A stretch of DNA of 64,000 bases, from assembly GCA_023399455.1 (NCBI GenBank), contig JAEWPN010000039.1:1-64000 (forward strand), written 5' to 3'. Origin of the DNA: Bacillota bacterium (GTDB lineage: Bacteria > Bacillota > Clostridia > Lachnospirales > Lachnospiraceae). The position numbers and the translations under genes are program-made. The notes beneath the pieces were generated by a model, which was not told the DNA's origin, did not search any database, and worked only from the letters and a program-made list of their open reading frames with translations. Below are positions 1-8,637 of the stretch, in pieces; position 1 is the stretch's first letter, and every line of letters starts with the position of its first letter.

Positions 1-386
1 CCACAACGGCCTTAGTCAGAATGATAAACGAAAGAATGAAAAAGGGAGAACTTAAGACATTTGCGGATAATGTAAGCGGAAAGACCATATTTGAAGAACT
101 GGAAAAAGGCAATGCAAAGCTGCAGGCAGCTGTGGAGGAATGGATCGATTATGTGGCAGACGGGTTGGTAAGTCTTGTACATATTTTTAATCCGTCGATG
201 ATTATAATAAGCGGTGGTGTGAGTATGCAGAAGGAACGCTTTATCGATCCTTTGTCTGTTAAGATAAAAGACAGAATCATGCCGGCATACAGGGAGAATC
301 TCGAAATCAGGCAAGCCGCGCTGAAAAATAACGCAGGTCTGGCTGGAGCTATATATAATTGTATTTGTACACTTATAGAAGAATAA
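1..386 (+). CDS. ROK-family sugar kinase, C-terminal part (5' truncated by window)
   Basis: The reading frame is open from the first bases of the window to a stop at 384-386, so only about the last 128 residues are present. The segment FNPSMIIISGGVSMQKERF matches the conserved late 'P..IviGGGv' region of ROK kinases/regulators, and the ending (ALKNNAGLAGAIYN) fits the ROK C-terminus ('LG..A.l.GAa'). ROK members phosphorylate glucose, GlcNAc or ManNAc in the cytoplasm. Lying beside nagB and in the same locus as nanE, an N-acetylhexosamine kinase is the likeliest role, but the N-terminal substrate-determining motifs lie outside the window, so substrate is inference. Confidence 0.8.
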   Translation, partial: TTALVRMINERMKKGELKTFADNVSGKTIFEELEKGNAKLQAAVEEWIDYVADGLVSLVHIFNPSMIIISGGVSMQKERFIDPLSVKIKDRIMPAYRENLEIRQAALKNNAGLAGAIYNCICTLIEE

Positions 387-388
387 AT

Positions 389-427
389 AAAAAAGCGGAG
401 GCATCGAAGGAGATGCACCGCTTTTTT
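389..427. terminator. Bidirectional hairpin terminator between ROK kinase gene and nagB
   Basis: A run of A, then GCGG-a-GGCATC, a short loop, GATGC-a-CCGC and a run of T form a stem with A/T tracts on both sides. The two flanking genes converge here, so one hairpin can end both transcripts. Confidence 0.8.
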
Positions 428-445
428 GTATTGAGAATACGGATA

Positions 446-1198
446 TCAGAAGCAGTATTCATCGGGAATCCGTTTAAGAGCTTCTTCATCGGCGACGATT
501 GACACATTCGTATGCAGTTGAAGGATGGAAGCCGGCACCTCCGGAGTGATTGGCGCCATGAAGGACCGGTACAAAGCATCAGCTTTGTTCTGACCGGTGG
601 CGATCAAGACAATCTTTTCTGCATGAAAAATATTACGGATGCCCATGGTGATAGCCCTGCGCGGAACGTCGTCTATTCTGGAGAACAAGCGGGAATTTGC
701 TTTGATGGTACTGTCTGTCAGCTGCACGATATGTGTATCCAGCAGAAAGCTTTTTCCGGGTTCATTGAAGCCAATGTGTCCATTGCTTCCTATGCCGAGA
801 AGCTGAAGATCGATGCCTCCCAGGTCCTGAATCAGAGAATCATAAGCCTTGCATGCTTCTTCCAGATCGGAGACATGACCGTTAGGAACATGAGTATTTT
901 CCATGGCGATATTTACCTTTGAGAAGAAGTTTTTTTCCATAAAATAATGATAGCTTTCACTGTTGTCAGGTGAGAGACCTACATATTCATCCAGATTAAC
1001 GGAAATAACCCTTGAGAAATCCACATCTTTCTTTGTGCACCATTCGGCCAGCTGATGATAGGCTCCCAGCGGGGAAGTTCCGGTGGCAAGTCCTAAAATG
1101 CTGTCCGGCTTTGAAATGACCTGTGCCGATATGAGATTTGCAGCCTTTCTGCTGACTGATTCGTAGTCCTTTTCTTTATAAATTCTGATGTTTTTCAT
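446..1198 (-). CDS. nagB: Glucosamine-6-phosphate deaminase
   Basis: 250 residues, converting glucosamine-6-phosphate to fructose-6-phosphate plus ammonia in the cytoplasm. Seen: LATGTSPLGAYHQLAEW near residue 40, the active-site stretch NLDEYVGL, and GIGSNGHIGFNEPG, all diagnostic of NagB. The frame is open further upstream to 1333, but the start at 1198 (MKNIRIY) has a good ribosome site (AGAAAGGA), matches the family N-terminus and lies just downstream of a sigma-A promoter. It is transcribed divergently from the GH20 operon and converges with the ROK kinase gene, so it supplies the last step for amino sugars released by that operon. Confidence 0.95.
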   Translation of the reverse strand: MKNIRIYKEKDYESVSRKAANLISAQVISKPDSILGLATGTSPLGAYHQLAEWCTKKDVDFSRVISVNLDEYVGLSPDNSESYHYFMEKNFFSKVNIAMENTHVPNGHVSDLEEACKAYDSLIQDLGGIDLQLLGIGSNGHIGFNEPGKSFLLDTHIVQLTDSTIKANSRLFSRIDDVPRRAITMGIRNIFHAEKIVLIATGQNKADALYRSFMAPITPEVPASILQLHTNVSIVADEEALKRIPDEYCF

Positions 1199-1232
1199 GT
1201 TAATTTTCCTTTCTGTATTTTTCACTGCTTTT

Positions 1233-1261
1233 ATTATAATAACTTTATTTTTGATAAACAA
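1233..1261 (-). promoter_or_regulatory. Sigma-A promoter for nagB
   Basis: On the minus strand TTGTTT (1256-1261) is separated by 17 bp from a perfect TATAAT (1233-1238), giving a short leader of roughly 30 nt before the nagB start. Confidence 0.65.
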
Positions 1262-1347
1262 TGAACGGGCTGATTTGGGAAGAAGTTTCATAAAAAAGTA
1301 CCAAATCGGGATTTTTGTGATTGTACTTTCCAAAAGAGCCGGATTTC

Positions 1348-1376
1348 TTGAAACTCACCGGAGGTATTGATATAAT
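1348..1376 (+). promoter_or_regulatory. Sigma-A promoter for the amino-sugar operon
   Basis: TTGAAA (1348-1353), a 17 bp spacer and TATAAT (1371-1376) lie about 40 nt before the GH20 start. No other promoter this good was noticed before the two-component genes, so it may drive the run through to the MATE gene. Confidence 0.75.
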
Positions 1377-1417
1377 GCAGTCAATTGCAAAGAAAATGTC
1401 GGAAGGAGAAAGCCCAA

Positions 1418-3268
1418 ATGAAGATAAGAACTTTTGATTTGTCGGAGAAGCTTAAACCGATCGTTGAAAAAGCCAATTTCTTTTTGCAAAACAGTCCTGA
1501 TGCATGCGAATATACGTTGTCAGCTTGCGAGAGTGAAAATAAAGGTTACTTTTTACGCAAAGAAAAAGAGACTTTAACAGTGGAATATGCAAAGCTGCCG
1601 GATCTTGGAAGAGCGATCATGGCTGCGGCGCAGGCAGACGGCAGTCTGGAACTGGAAGAAAGAAAACAGTTTGGTGATTTCGGTTATATGCTGGATTGCT
1701 CCAGAAATGCCGTTCCCGCAATGAACACATTAAAAAAACTTGTGCCTTTTCTGGCATTGCTCGGATATAACTTTCTGGGGCTTTATATAGAAGATACCAT
1801 AAAGGTATCGGAAGAACCTTATCTGGGATATATGAGAGGGGCTTTCAAGCCGGAGGAAATAAAAGAAATTTCGGACTATGCGGCAGAATATGGAATGGAA
1901 ATCAGGCCGTATGTACAATCGCTCGCCCACTTTAATCAGATTAAAAGATATGAAGAATACCAAAAGATGATAGATACAGACGATATTCTATTGGCAGACA
2001 GCGAGCGTACTTACGAGTTTCTGGATCATTACATAAAAACAATAGCGGACTGTTTTTCTTCCGGTAAAATCAATATCGGAATGGATGAGGCACACATGGT
2101 AGGGCTTGGAAAATACCTGGATTCCCATGGATATAAAAACCGATTTGAAATCATGTATGATCATTTGAAAAAAGTTACTGCAATTTGTGAAAAGTATGGC
2201 TTGCGGCCTCAGATCTGGAGTGATATGTTTTTTAGGCTGGCGTTTGGCGGGGAATATTATAAGGCAGATCAAAAGCTCGCTGAAAAAGTCATCATTCCGG
2301 AAGGATTGGAGATTGTTTATTGGGATTATTATTCCTGTGATGAAAATCGGTATGATGAAATGCTCAGACAGCATCTTCAGTTAACGGATAACATCGGATT
2401 TGCTGCGGGAGCGTGGAAATGGACTGGTTTTGCGCCTCATAACAGGTACAGTATGGAAAGCGGCAAAGCAGCACTGAATGCCTGCAAGAAGAACCGTGTG
2501 GATTCGGTGGTGATTACCGGCTGGGGCGATAACGGGGCGGAAGCAAGCCAGTTTTCCAATCTGCCGGCGTTATTTGCCGACGCTAATCTGGCGTACGAAT
2601 CGAAAATAACAAATACGGCATTTTGGATGCTGACAGGAATGAAATGGGAAGAATTTATGTTAATAGACTGTACAAATCCGCTTTCTGATACATCCGGAAA
2701 ACATAATAATGCCAGCAAGTACTTTTTGTACAACGATCCTTTGATAGGTACGTTTGACTCCGTGGCAGAACAGTTGGAAAAGGACTATTTTGATAAAATA
2801 GCAAAGAAGCTGGAGACTTGCATTGATTTACGGCAAGATAGTGATTTCATTTATCTTTTTGAAACACAGAAGGTATTATGCGACGTATTGCAGCAAAAAG
2901 TGGATTTAGGCATTCGGCTGAGGAGAGCATACTGCGAAAAGGATATAACGGCTTTAAAGGAAATAGCGGAGGCTGAAATTCCTCAGATTACCGAAAAGCT
3001 GGATATTTTTTATAACACATTTAGGAAACAATGGTATCTTGAGAACAAGACTTTCGGATTTGAAATTCAGTCACAGCGAATCGGGGGATTAAAGCAGCGT
3101 CTGAGAGAATCGGCGGATAGAATTTTATCTTACGTAAATGGTGACTTAAAAATAGTGGAAGAATTGGAGGAAGAAAATCTTCCTTTCCATTATTTTGAAG
3201 ACAATCAACTGGCAACTCTGAATTATAATCTGTGGAGTGATATAGTCAGCCCGGCAGTTATTGGTTAA
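1418..3268 (+). CDS. GH20-type beta-N-acetylhexosaminidase, cytoplasmic
   Basis: 616 residues. The TIM-barrel region contains KINIGMDEAHMVGLG, which carries the adjacent Asp-Glu pair that GH20 enzymes use in substrate-assisted catalysis. Upstream barrel segments (FLALLGYNFLGLYIED, EYGMEIRPYVQSLAHF) also fit the family. GH20 enzymes release terminal GlcNAc or GalNAc. No signal peptide is visible, so it should act inside the cell on oligosaccharides brought in by the adjoining ABC transporter. The start at 1418 is preferred over an upstream TTG at 1385 because GGAAGGAGAA precedes it. First gene of the long operon, 48 nt before the binding-protein gene. The C-terminal 250 residues look helical and are less typical, so a sub-branch of GH20 is likely. 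Confidence 0.82.
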   Translation: MKIRTFDLSEKLKPIVEKANFFLQNSPDACEYTLSACESENKGYFLRKEKETLTVEYAKLPDLGRAIMAAAQADGSLELEERKQFGDFGYMLDCSRNAVPAMNTLKKLVPFLALLGYNFLGLYIEDTIKVSEEPYLGYMRGAFKPEEIKEISDYAAEYGMEIRPYVQSLAHFNQIKRYEEYQKMIDTDDILLADSERTYEFLDHYIKTIADCFSSGKINIGMDEAHMVGLGKYLDSHGYKNRFEIMYDHLKKVTAICEKYGLRPQIWSDMFFRLAFGGEYYKADQKLAEKVIIPEGLEIVYWDYYSCDENRYDEMLRQHLQLTDNIGFAAGAWKWTGFAPHNRYSMESGKAALNACKKNRVDSVVITGWGDNGAEASQFSNLPALFADANLAYESKITNTAFWMLTGMKWEEFMLIDCTNPLSDTSGKHNNASKYFLYNDPLIGTFDSVAEQLEKDYFDKIAKKLETCIDLRQDSDFIYLFETQKVLCDVLQQKVDLGIRLRRAYCEKDITALKEIAEAEIPQITEKLDIFYNTFRKQWYLENKTFGFEIQSQRIGGLKQRLRESADRILSYVNGDLKIVEELEEENLPFHYFEDNQLATLNYNLWSDIVSPAVIG

Positions 3269-3316
3269 CAATACGGACATTAGCCCGTTTGTAAAAATAA
3301 AAAAGGAGGAACGAAT

Positions 3317-4651
3317 ATGAAAAGGAAACTAGTTAATGTATTACTCACTGCTGTGTTTGCAGCAAGCGTTATGCTTACCGGATGCGGCAATAGCAGCACT
3401 GCAGCCGACACACAAGGGGAAGGGGATACGCAGGTTGCAGCAGATGAGCAGGGTGTAACGGACGAATCTGCAGGTACAGAGGTAGCGGCAGCCGATCCCG
3501 TGGAAATTGAATTCTGGACGATATCACTGCAACCGACTTTTACGGATTTCTTTAATGGACTGATAGCCCAGTATCAGGAAGAAAACCCAGGTGTAACAGT
3601 AAAATGGGTAGATCTTCCCTATGAATCCATCCAAGAAAAGCTTGTTACTTCGGCAGCCGGCGGAAGCTCCCCGGATGTTGTAAACCTGAATACGCAGATG
3701 GCGCTGACTTTAGCCGGAAAAGGTGCACTGGTAGATTTAAATGCAGAAGCGACAGAGGAACAAAGGAGCATTTATATCCCAAGCCTTTATGAGTCCACAC
3801 AGCTTGGGGAGTCGGCATATGCATTTCCCTGGTATGCATCACCTAATATAATGTTCTACAACACAGAATTGTTCGAACAGGCCGGAATTACAGAGATACC
3901 GACCACCTATGAAGAGGCAAATCAACTTGCAAAACAGATGAAGGATTCCACGGGTGCTTATTTATATAATCCTCCGGAATTATTCAACATGTTGTTTGAA
4001 GAAGGAATTCCGATATTGAATGAAGACAATACTGCCGCAGCATTTAATACCCAGCAGACTGCTGATTTGCTTGCATCGTTCCAGGAATATACCAAAGAAG
4101 GTGTTCTTGCCAATAACAACTGGGGTAAATGGGATGAAGAGCTGAAGCTGTTTGAAACAGGGAAGCTTGCTATTATCAGCTCCTCAGGATCTTCTCTTTC
4201 CAGAATCAAGGACGAGGCACCCGATGTCTATGAGAAAATTGCAATCGCATCACCTCTTACTGGATCAGAAAAGCTTAGCAGAAACGCTTTAATGAACATA
4301 GTTGTACCGCAAGCGAGCAAGAATCATGAGGAAGCAATCAAATTTGCTGCATGGATTACCAATGATGCAAATCAGCTGGCATTTTGTAAAGAGGTTGCCA
4401 TATTCCCGTCCACAACGGCCGCAGCAGCAGATTCCTATTTTACATCTGATACGGAGACTCTGGAAGGACAGGCAAGAGCAATGTCCGCACAGCTTAGCGA
4501 TACATCAAAAGATTATTCGCTGGGAGTTGAAGGCCAGAGCGATATTCAGGCAAATGTCAACAAAGCGTATGAAGCGGCAATCATTGGTGGAAATGATATA
4601 CAGGGAGCTCTTGACAATGCAGAGCAGTTAGTAAACTCTGAATTGAAATAA
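3317..4651 (+). CDS. Sugar ABC transporter substrate-binding lipoprotein
   Basis: 444 residues. The N-terminus is a lipoprotein signal peptide with lipobox LTGC, Cys at about residue 23, followed by an acidic Ala/Asp/Glu-rich linker. The mature part (VEIEFWTISLQPTFTDFF, and later AFPWYASPNIMFYNTELFEQAG) is typical of family 1 extracellular solute-binding proteins. It should capture an oligosaccharide outside the membrane and pass it to the two permeases that follow. Strong ribosome site AAAAGGAGGAACGAAT. The operon context of GH20, nanE and nagB suggests an amino-sugar-containing glycan, which is inference. Confidence 0.92.
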   Translation: MKRKLVNVLLTAVFAASVMLTGCGNSSTAADTQGEGDTQVAADEQGVTDESAGTEVAAADPVEIEFWTISLQPTFTDFFNGLIAQYQEENPGVTVKWVDLPYESIQEKLVTSAAGGSSPDVVNLNTQMALTLAGKGALVDLNAEATEEQRSIYIPSLYESTQLGESAYAFPWYASPNIMFYNTELFEQAGITEIPTTYEEANQLAKQMKDSTGAYLYNPPELFNMLFEEGIPILNEDNTAAAFNTQQTADLLASFQEYTKEGVLANNNWGKWDEELKLFETGKLAIISSSGSSLSRIKDEAPDVYEKIAIASPLTGSEKLSRNALMNIVVPQASKNHEEAIKFAAWITNDANQLAFCKEVAIFPSTTAAAADSYFTSDTETLEGQARAMSAQLSDTSKDYSLGVEGQSDIQANVNKAYEAAIIGGNDIQGALDNAEQLVNSELK

Positions 4652-4658
4652 AAGTTAA

Positions 4659-4689
4659 AGACTGCTTCGGTTATATGCCGGAGCAGTCT
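4659..4689 (+). promoter_or_regulatory. Intercistronic stem-loop after the binding-protein gene
   Basis: AGACTGCTTCGG and CCGGAGCAGTCT form a 12 bp stem (one G-T pair) with a 7 nt loop. No T-run follows, so it is more likely an mRNA-stabilising or partial attenuation structure that lets the binding protein be made in excess over the permeases. Confidence 0.7.
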
Positions 4690-4709
4690 CTGACCTGAGG
4701 AGGTTTAAA

Positions 4710-5582
4710 ATGAAAAAAAAGAACAGACAGACTATAAAGGCATATTTATTTATGGCGCCAGCGTTGTTCTTATTGATCTTTTTTGTATTTGTCCCTATTA
4801 TCGGAAGTCTTCCATTAATGTTTTTTGACTACTCGGTGTTAGGAAAAACAGAATTTACGGGATTGGATAACTTTATCAAGTTGTTTGGAGATCAGCAATT
4901 CCGTAAAGCCTTATTTAATTCCATACTGTTTGTAGTGATAGTACCGGTGATTCAGATCCTATCTATCCTGCTGGCATTGCTGGTGAACAGGAAACTGTTC
5001 GGTATTGCATTATTCCGTACACTGTTCTATATTCCCGTTGTTACTTCTATGGTAGCCGTTTCCATCATGTGGGGGTTTTTGTTTGACTCCAATGGAGCCA
5101 TAAATACGCTTCTGATGAAAATGGGTGCCATTGCTAAGCCGTTAGGATTTTTGGCAAGTACAAAAACTGCTATGCTCTGCATTATGTTTATTACAATCTG
5201 GCAGGGGCTTGGCTACTACATGATGCTTTATCTGGGAGGGCTGCAGTCTGTACCAAAAGAATTGGAAGAGGCATCCTGGGTAGACGGGGCTAACAGCTTG
5301 CAGGCATTGATCAAGATTAAGATACCTATGCTGAAACCTTATATCTGGTTCTGTTCTTTGAATTCGGTTATTTCTGCGGTGGGCGTATTTGATGTGGTCT
5401 ATGTGCTGACAAAAGGAGGACCAAATGATGCTACCAATGTTATCAACTATTATTCTTATGTAAAAGCATTTCAGGACTTTGAATTCGGGTATGCGGCCGC
5501 AATCGGTGCAATACAGGCAGTGATTACTACGATCTTAAGCATTGTTGTATTTATATATGGGAAAAAGGGAGAGGGGGTATGA
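4710..5582 (+). CDS. Sugar ABC transporter permease (MalF/UgpA type)
   Basis: 290 residues with about six hydrophobic spans, the first near residues 12-35. The cytoplasmic EAA loop is visible as EEASWVDGANSLQALIKIKIP, the contact site for the ATPase. Ribosome site GAGGAGG. Its stop overlaps the next start (ATGA), so the two permeases are translationally coupled. The operon has no ATPase gene, so it must borrow a shared MsmX/UgpC-type ATPase encoded elsewhere. Confidence 0.93.
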   Translation: MKKKNRQTIKAYLFMAPALFLLIFFVFVPIIGSLPLMFFDYSVLGKTEFTGLDNFIKLFGDQQFRKALFNSILFVVIVPVIQILSILLALLVNRKLFGIALFRTLFYIPVVTSMVAVSIMWGFLFDSNGAINTLLMKMGAIAKPLGFLASTKTAMLCIMFITIWQGLGYYMMLYLGGLQSVPKELEEASWVDGANSLQALIKIKIPMLKPYIWFCSLNSVISAVGVFDVVYVLTKGGPNDATNVINYYSYVKAFQDFEFGYAAAIGAIQAVITTILSIVVFIYGKKGEGV

Positions 5583-6427
5583 CAGTGATGAGTAAACTCG
5601 TTGTTACAAAAAAGAAAAACAAGATTACCAAAAAAGTATTTATTTACCTTGGCTTGATTTTGCTTGCTATTGTTTGTGCAGGCCCTTTTTTATGGATGCT
5701 GTCCACCTCTTTTAAAACGGGACAAAACATATATGACCTAAGTTTTATTCCGGAGAATCCAACCATAGCAAATTATGCAGGGGTTGTGGAGTTCATGAAT
5801 ATTCCCAGATATATTATGAATACACTGATCATTACCTGCTCGTCAATTGCATTGGATGTTGTTTTTTCTGCGCTATGTGCTTATGCGCTGGCGTGTATGG
5901 ACTTTAAGGGCAAAAAGATTATTATGGGGGCTTTATTGATTTCCATGATCATACCGGCAGCTGCAGGAATGATTATCAATTATCTGATAATCGCTAAGGT
6001 ACATCTTTTGAATACCTACGCCGGAGCGGTTCTGCCGGGAGCTGTTAAGGTATTCAGCATTATTCTTTTGCGGCAGTCATATATGGCTATTCCAAAAGAA
6101 TTGATAGAAGCGGCGCGTATTGACGGTGCCGGAGAAATACGTATCTGGTGGAAGATCATGATGCCCGGAATCCTGCCTTCAGTCTCTACCGTTGTAATCT
6201 TTGATTTTATCAGTAAATGGAATGAATTCCTCTGGCCGATCATCGTATTGCAGGATCCGCAAAAGTACCCTCTGGCAACTGCATTGCAGTATCTGAACGG
6301 CTCCTTTAATTATAAATTTGGATATATAGCAGCCGGAACGATTATTTCTATCGTACCAGTCATCATTGTATTTATAATATGCCAGAAAAACTATGTAGAA
6401 GCAGTAAGCGGTGCTGTAAAAGGGTGA
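5579..6427 (+). CDS. Sugar ABC transporter permease (MalG/UgpE type)
   Basis: 282 residues, second permease half. Hydrophobic spans begin near residue 20; the EAA loop reads ELIEAARIDGAGEIRIWWKI and is followed by the usual FDFISKWNEFLWPIIVLQD. The typical C-terminus (YVEAVSGAVKG) is intact. The start at 5579 overlaps the previous stop by 4 nt; a second possible start lies at 5588. Confidence 0.93.
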   Translation: MTVMSKLVVTKKKNKITKKVFIYLGLILLAIVCAGPFLWMLSTSFKTGQNIYDLSFIPENPTIANYAGVVEFMNIPRYIMNTLIITCSSIALDVVFSALCAYALACMDFKGKKIIMGALLISMIIPAAAGMIINYLIIAKVHLLNTYAGAVLPGAVKVFSIILLRQSYMAIPKELIEAARIDGAGEIRIWWKIMMPGILPSVSTVVIFDFISKWNEFLWPIIVLQDPQKYPLATALQYLNGSFNYKFGYIAAGTIISIVPVIIVFIICQKNYVEAVSGAVKG

Positions 6428-6433
6428 TTGGAT

Positions 6434-7657
6434 ATGAAAGATAATTATTATGTCTGGATAGAAATCCAGGCAAACAAAAAAATAATAAGTGACCGGGACC
6501 AATTTAGAAGTACTATGGAAAACTGTGTGAAATCAGGAATCGGATCGGTGATCCTGAGTGTAAAAGATACCACAGGATTTGCCATATTTGAGAGTGCATA
6601 TGCCCCCCATTACAGCCTCTATGATTCCGTTTTCGGCAAGAGGGATTATTTGGAAGACTGTCTCAATATTATTCACAGTCTTGGAATGAAAGGTTATGCG
6701 GCTTTTGATGTATTTGCGGAAGGGAACCGGAAAAATCCGCATTCTCAGATGCCCGGATTAAGAAATGAGGGCTGGATGACGGAGGTATATGGGTTGAGTG
6801 ATGAGGACAGGCCTGTGATTCAGAAAGTCACAGATTCCTCTGCACTTCATACGATTGGAAGCATTGATGATTTCGGAGAGATATTTGTGAATCCGGCCAA
6901 TCAGGAAACCTGTATCTATGAATGTGCGTTGATAAAGGAAGTCGCTGAAAAATATCCTATTGACGGAGTGGTTCTGGATCGTGTGAGATATGTGGGCTTA
7001 AGCTCCGACTTCAGCCTGTTTACCAAACAGAGATTTTTGGAGTACAGCAAGATTACGGATATACAATGGCCTGAGGATATTTACACTATGAAAAGGACAA
7101 AAGAAGATATCCGGATTCAATATGGCAGATATTTCGGAAGCTTTTTAGAATTTCGGGCATTTACTATTACTTCATTTATGGAAAAAGTAAGTAGAATGAT
7201 AAAGGGATGCAGCAATAAAGTGGAATTGCTGGATTATACCGGCTCATGGTATCCGTTGTATTATCAGGTCGGCGCAAACTGGGCATCAAAAAAATACATT
7301 CCGATGGAATATCCGCTGGCAGATCCGGCAAAGTACAGCCGGACAGGATACATCGAACAGGCGGATAAATTGCTTTCGGGATTTTATTATGAAGATGTTA
7401 CCAAAGAGCAGGCGGCTGAAAATGAAAAGCCGGCAGATTGGTACAGTGTAGAGGGTTCGGCGGAAATGGCCTATAAGGTGACGCTTGGTGAAAGACCCAT
7501 AATAGGAAGTCTCTTCCTGCAGCAATATGCGGATAATCTGAAGCGAATGAAAGAAGCGGTCGATATGTGCTTTATAAAGTCTGACGGATGCATGCTTTTT
7601 GATTTATCCTATCTGGTAGAAAATGATTGGTGGGAGTATATACAAATAGAAAATTAG
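6434..7657 (+). CDS. Putative TIM-barrel glycoside hydrolase-like protein (GHL type)
   Basis: 407 residues, no signal peptide or membrane span. The N-terminal half has barrel-like strands: SGIGSVILSVKDTTG, then LGMKGYAAFDVFAEG, then PIDGVVLDRVRYVGL. The last segment resembles the 'DGIhlDyiRY' strand of GHL/DUF4015/DUF187 putative glycosidases, where the Asp is thought to be catalytic. Substrate is unknown; cytoplasmic location and position just after the transporter suggest it trims an imported oligosaccharide. The ATG at 6434 is preferred over an in-frame TTG at 6428 because AGGGTGATTGG precedes it. Family assignment is by motif shape only. Confidence 0.6.
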   Translation: MKDNYYVWIEIQANKKIISDRDQFRSTMENCVKSGIGSVILSVKDTTGFAIFESAYAPHYSLYDSVFGKRDYLEDCLNIIHSLGMKGYAAFDVFAEGNRKNPHSQMPGLRNEGWMTEVYGLSDEDRPVIQKVTDSSALHTIGSIDDFGEIFVNPANQETCIYECALIKEVAEKYPIDGVVLDRVRYVGLSSDFSLFTKQRFLEYSKITDIQWPEDIYTMKRTKEDIRIQYGRYFGSFLEFRAFTITSFMEKVSRMIKGCSNKVELLDYTGSWYPLYYQVGANWASKKYIPMEYPLADPAKYSRTGYIEQADKLLSGFYYEDVTKEQAAENEKPADWYSVEGSAEMAYKVTLGERPIIGSLFLQQYADNLKRMKEAVDMCFIKSDGCMLFDLSYLVENDWWEYIQIEN

Positions 7658-7671
7658 ACAGGAGACAGAAA

Positions 7672-8598
7672 ATGGGTAATATCAGCTTGCTTCAAAAGAA
7701 GGATACGGAAATTATAATGAAACTCTATCGGGAGTGTTTCGATCATGCCTTCTGGATTCAGGAGGGTAAACTGAATGAGTCTGTTTTTGATGCTCCTGAT
7801 TTCTGCGAGGAGGCGAGTCTGCTCATAAGGGATGAAGCTACAGGTGAACCTGCAGGCTGCATAGCGGTAAAGATTTCGAACGACCAGAAACTGTATCCGG
7901 ATACTGCATGGATTACCCTTCTGATGGTAAAGCCGGGATACAGGAGAAGAGGAATGGGCAGATGCCTGTATGAAATGTCGGAGAAAATTCTGCGGGAAAA
8001 AGGGATACGTAAGATATACATCGGTCAGGACTTCGCCAATCTTTTTTCGGGAATACCGTCTCCGAAACGGGAAAATGAAGAGTTTTTCCGTTCATGCGGT
8101 TTTATTTTGAATAAGAATGAGCATTATGATCTGGAAGCAGATATAGTAAACAATAATAAAATAGATGATTTCGATACTATGGAATTTGAAAAAGAATTTA
8201 TTACGGGTATTTTGAAAAAGGAGGATTCTTCCGGATTATTGGATTTCCTGAAGGAGGAATTCCCCGGGCGCTGGGAATATGAAGCGAAAGCATATCTTGG
8301 GAATGCGGGAAAGCTTGAAAATATCATTATTATGAAAAGCGCAGCGGATGACGCAATTTTGGGGTACTGTATGACTGCTGTGCATGAGGGAGGTACGGGA
8401 GGATTAGGTCCTGTCGGAATCGCACGCAGTATCAGGGGCAGACACGCAGGAGAATATATTTTAAGACAGTCTTTGGTGCAGCTTCGAAGACTTGGAGCGG
8501 AAAGAGTCTGTATTGACTGGACAATTTTAAAAGACTTTTATGGACAATTTGATTTTTTACCGGTACGAACCTTCCGTAGTGGTTATAAAGAATTATGA
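7672..8598 (+). CDS. Two-domain GNAT-family N-acetyltransferase
   Basis: 308 residues. The first domain (about 1-150) has the acetyl-CoA pyrophosphate loop as GYRRRGMGRCLYE. The second half (about 180-305) repeats the fold in weaker form, with GPVGIARSIRGRHAGEYILR standing at the same place and a typical end (FYGQFDFLPVRTF). Tandem GNAT pairs occur in mycothiol-synthase-like and glycan-modifying enzymes. The acceptor is unknown; an amino-sugar acceptor would fit the operon. The upstream frame opens at 7627 inside the previous gene, but the ATG at 7672 has GGAGACAGAAA before it and leaves a 14 nt gap. Confidence 0.8.
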   Translation: MGNISLLQKKDTEIIMKLYRECFDHAFWIQEGKLNESVFDAPDFCEEASLLIRDEATGEPAGCIAVKISNDQKLYPDTAWITLLMVKPGYRRRGMGRCLYEMSEKILREKGIRKIYIGQDFANLFSGIPSPKRENEEFFRSCGFILNKNEHYDLEADIVNNNKIDDFDTMEFEKEFITGILKKEDSSGLLDFLKEEFPGRWEYEAKAYLGNAGKLENIIIMKSAADDAILGYCMTAVHEGGTGGLGPVGIARSIRGRHAGEYILRQSLVQLRRLGAERVCIDWTILKDFYGQFDFLPVRTFRSGYKEL

Positions 8599-8637
8599 AG
8601 AAGATGATATGCGTAAAACGCAGGAATGGTGGTAGAG

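Noticed and set aside
512-922. 136-codon open frame antisense to nagB
   Set aside because: It is a shadow of the well-supported nagB gene, with no ribosome site and no recognisable family.
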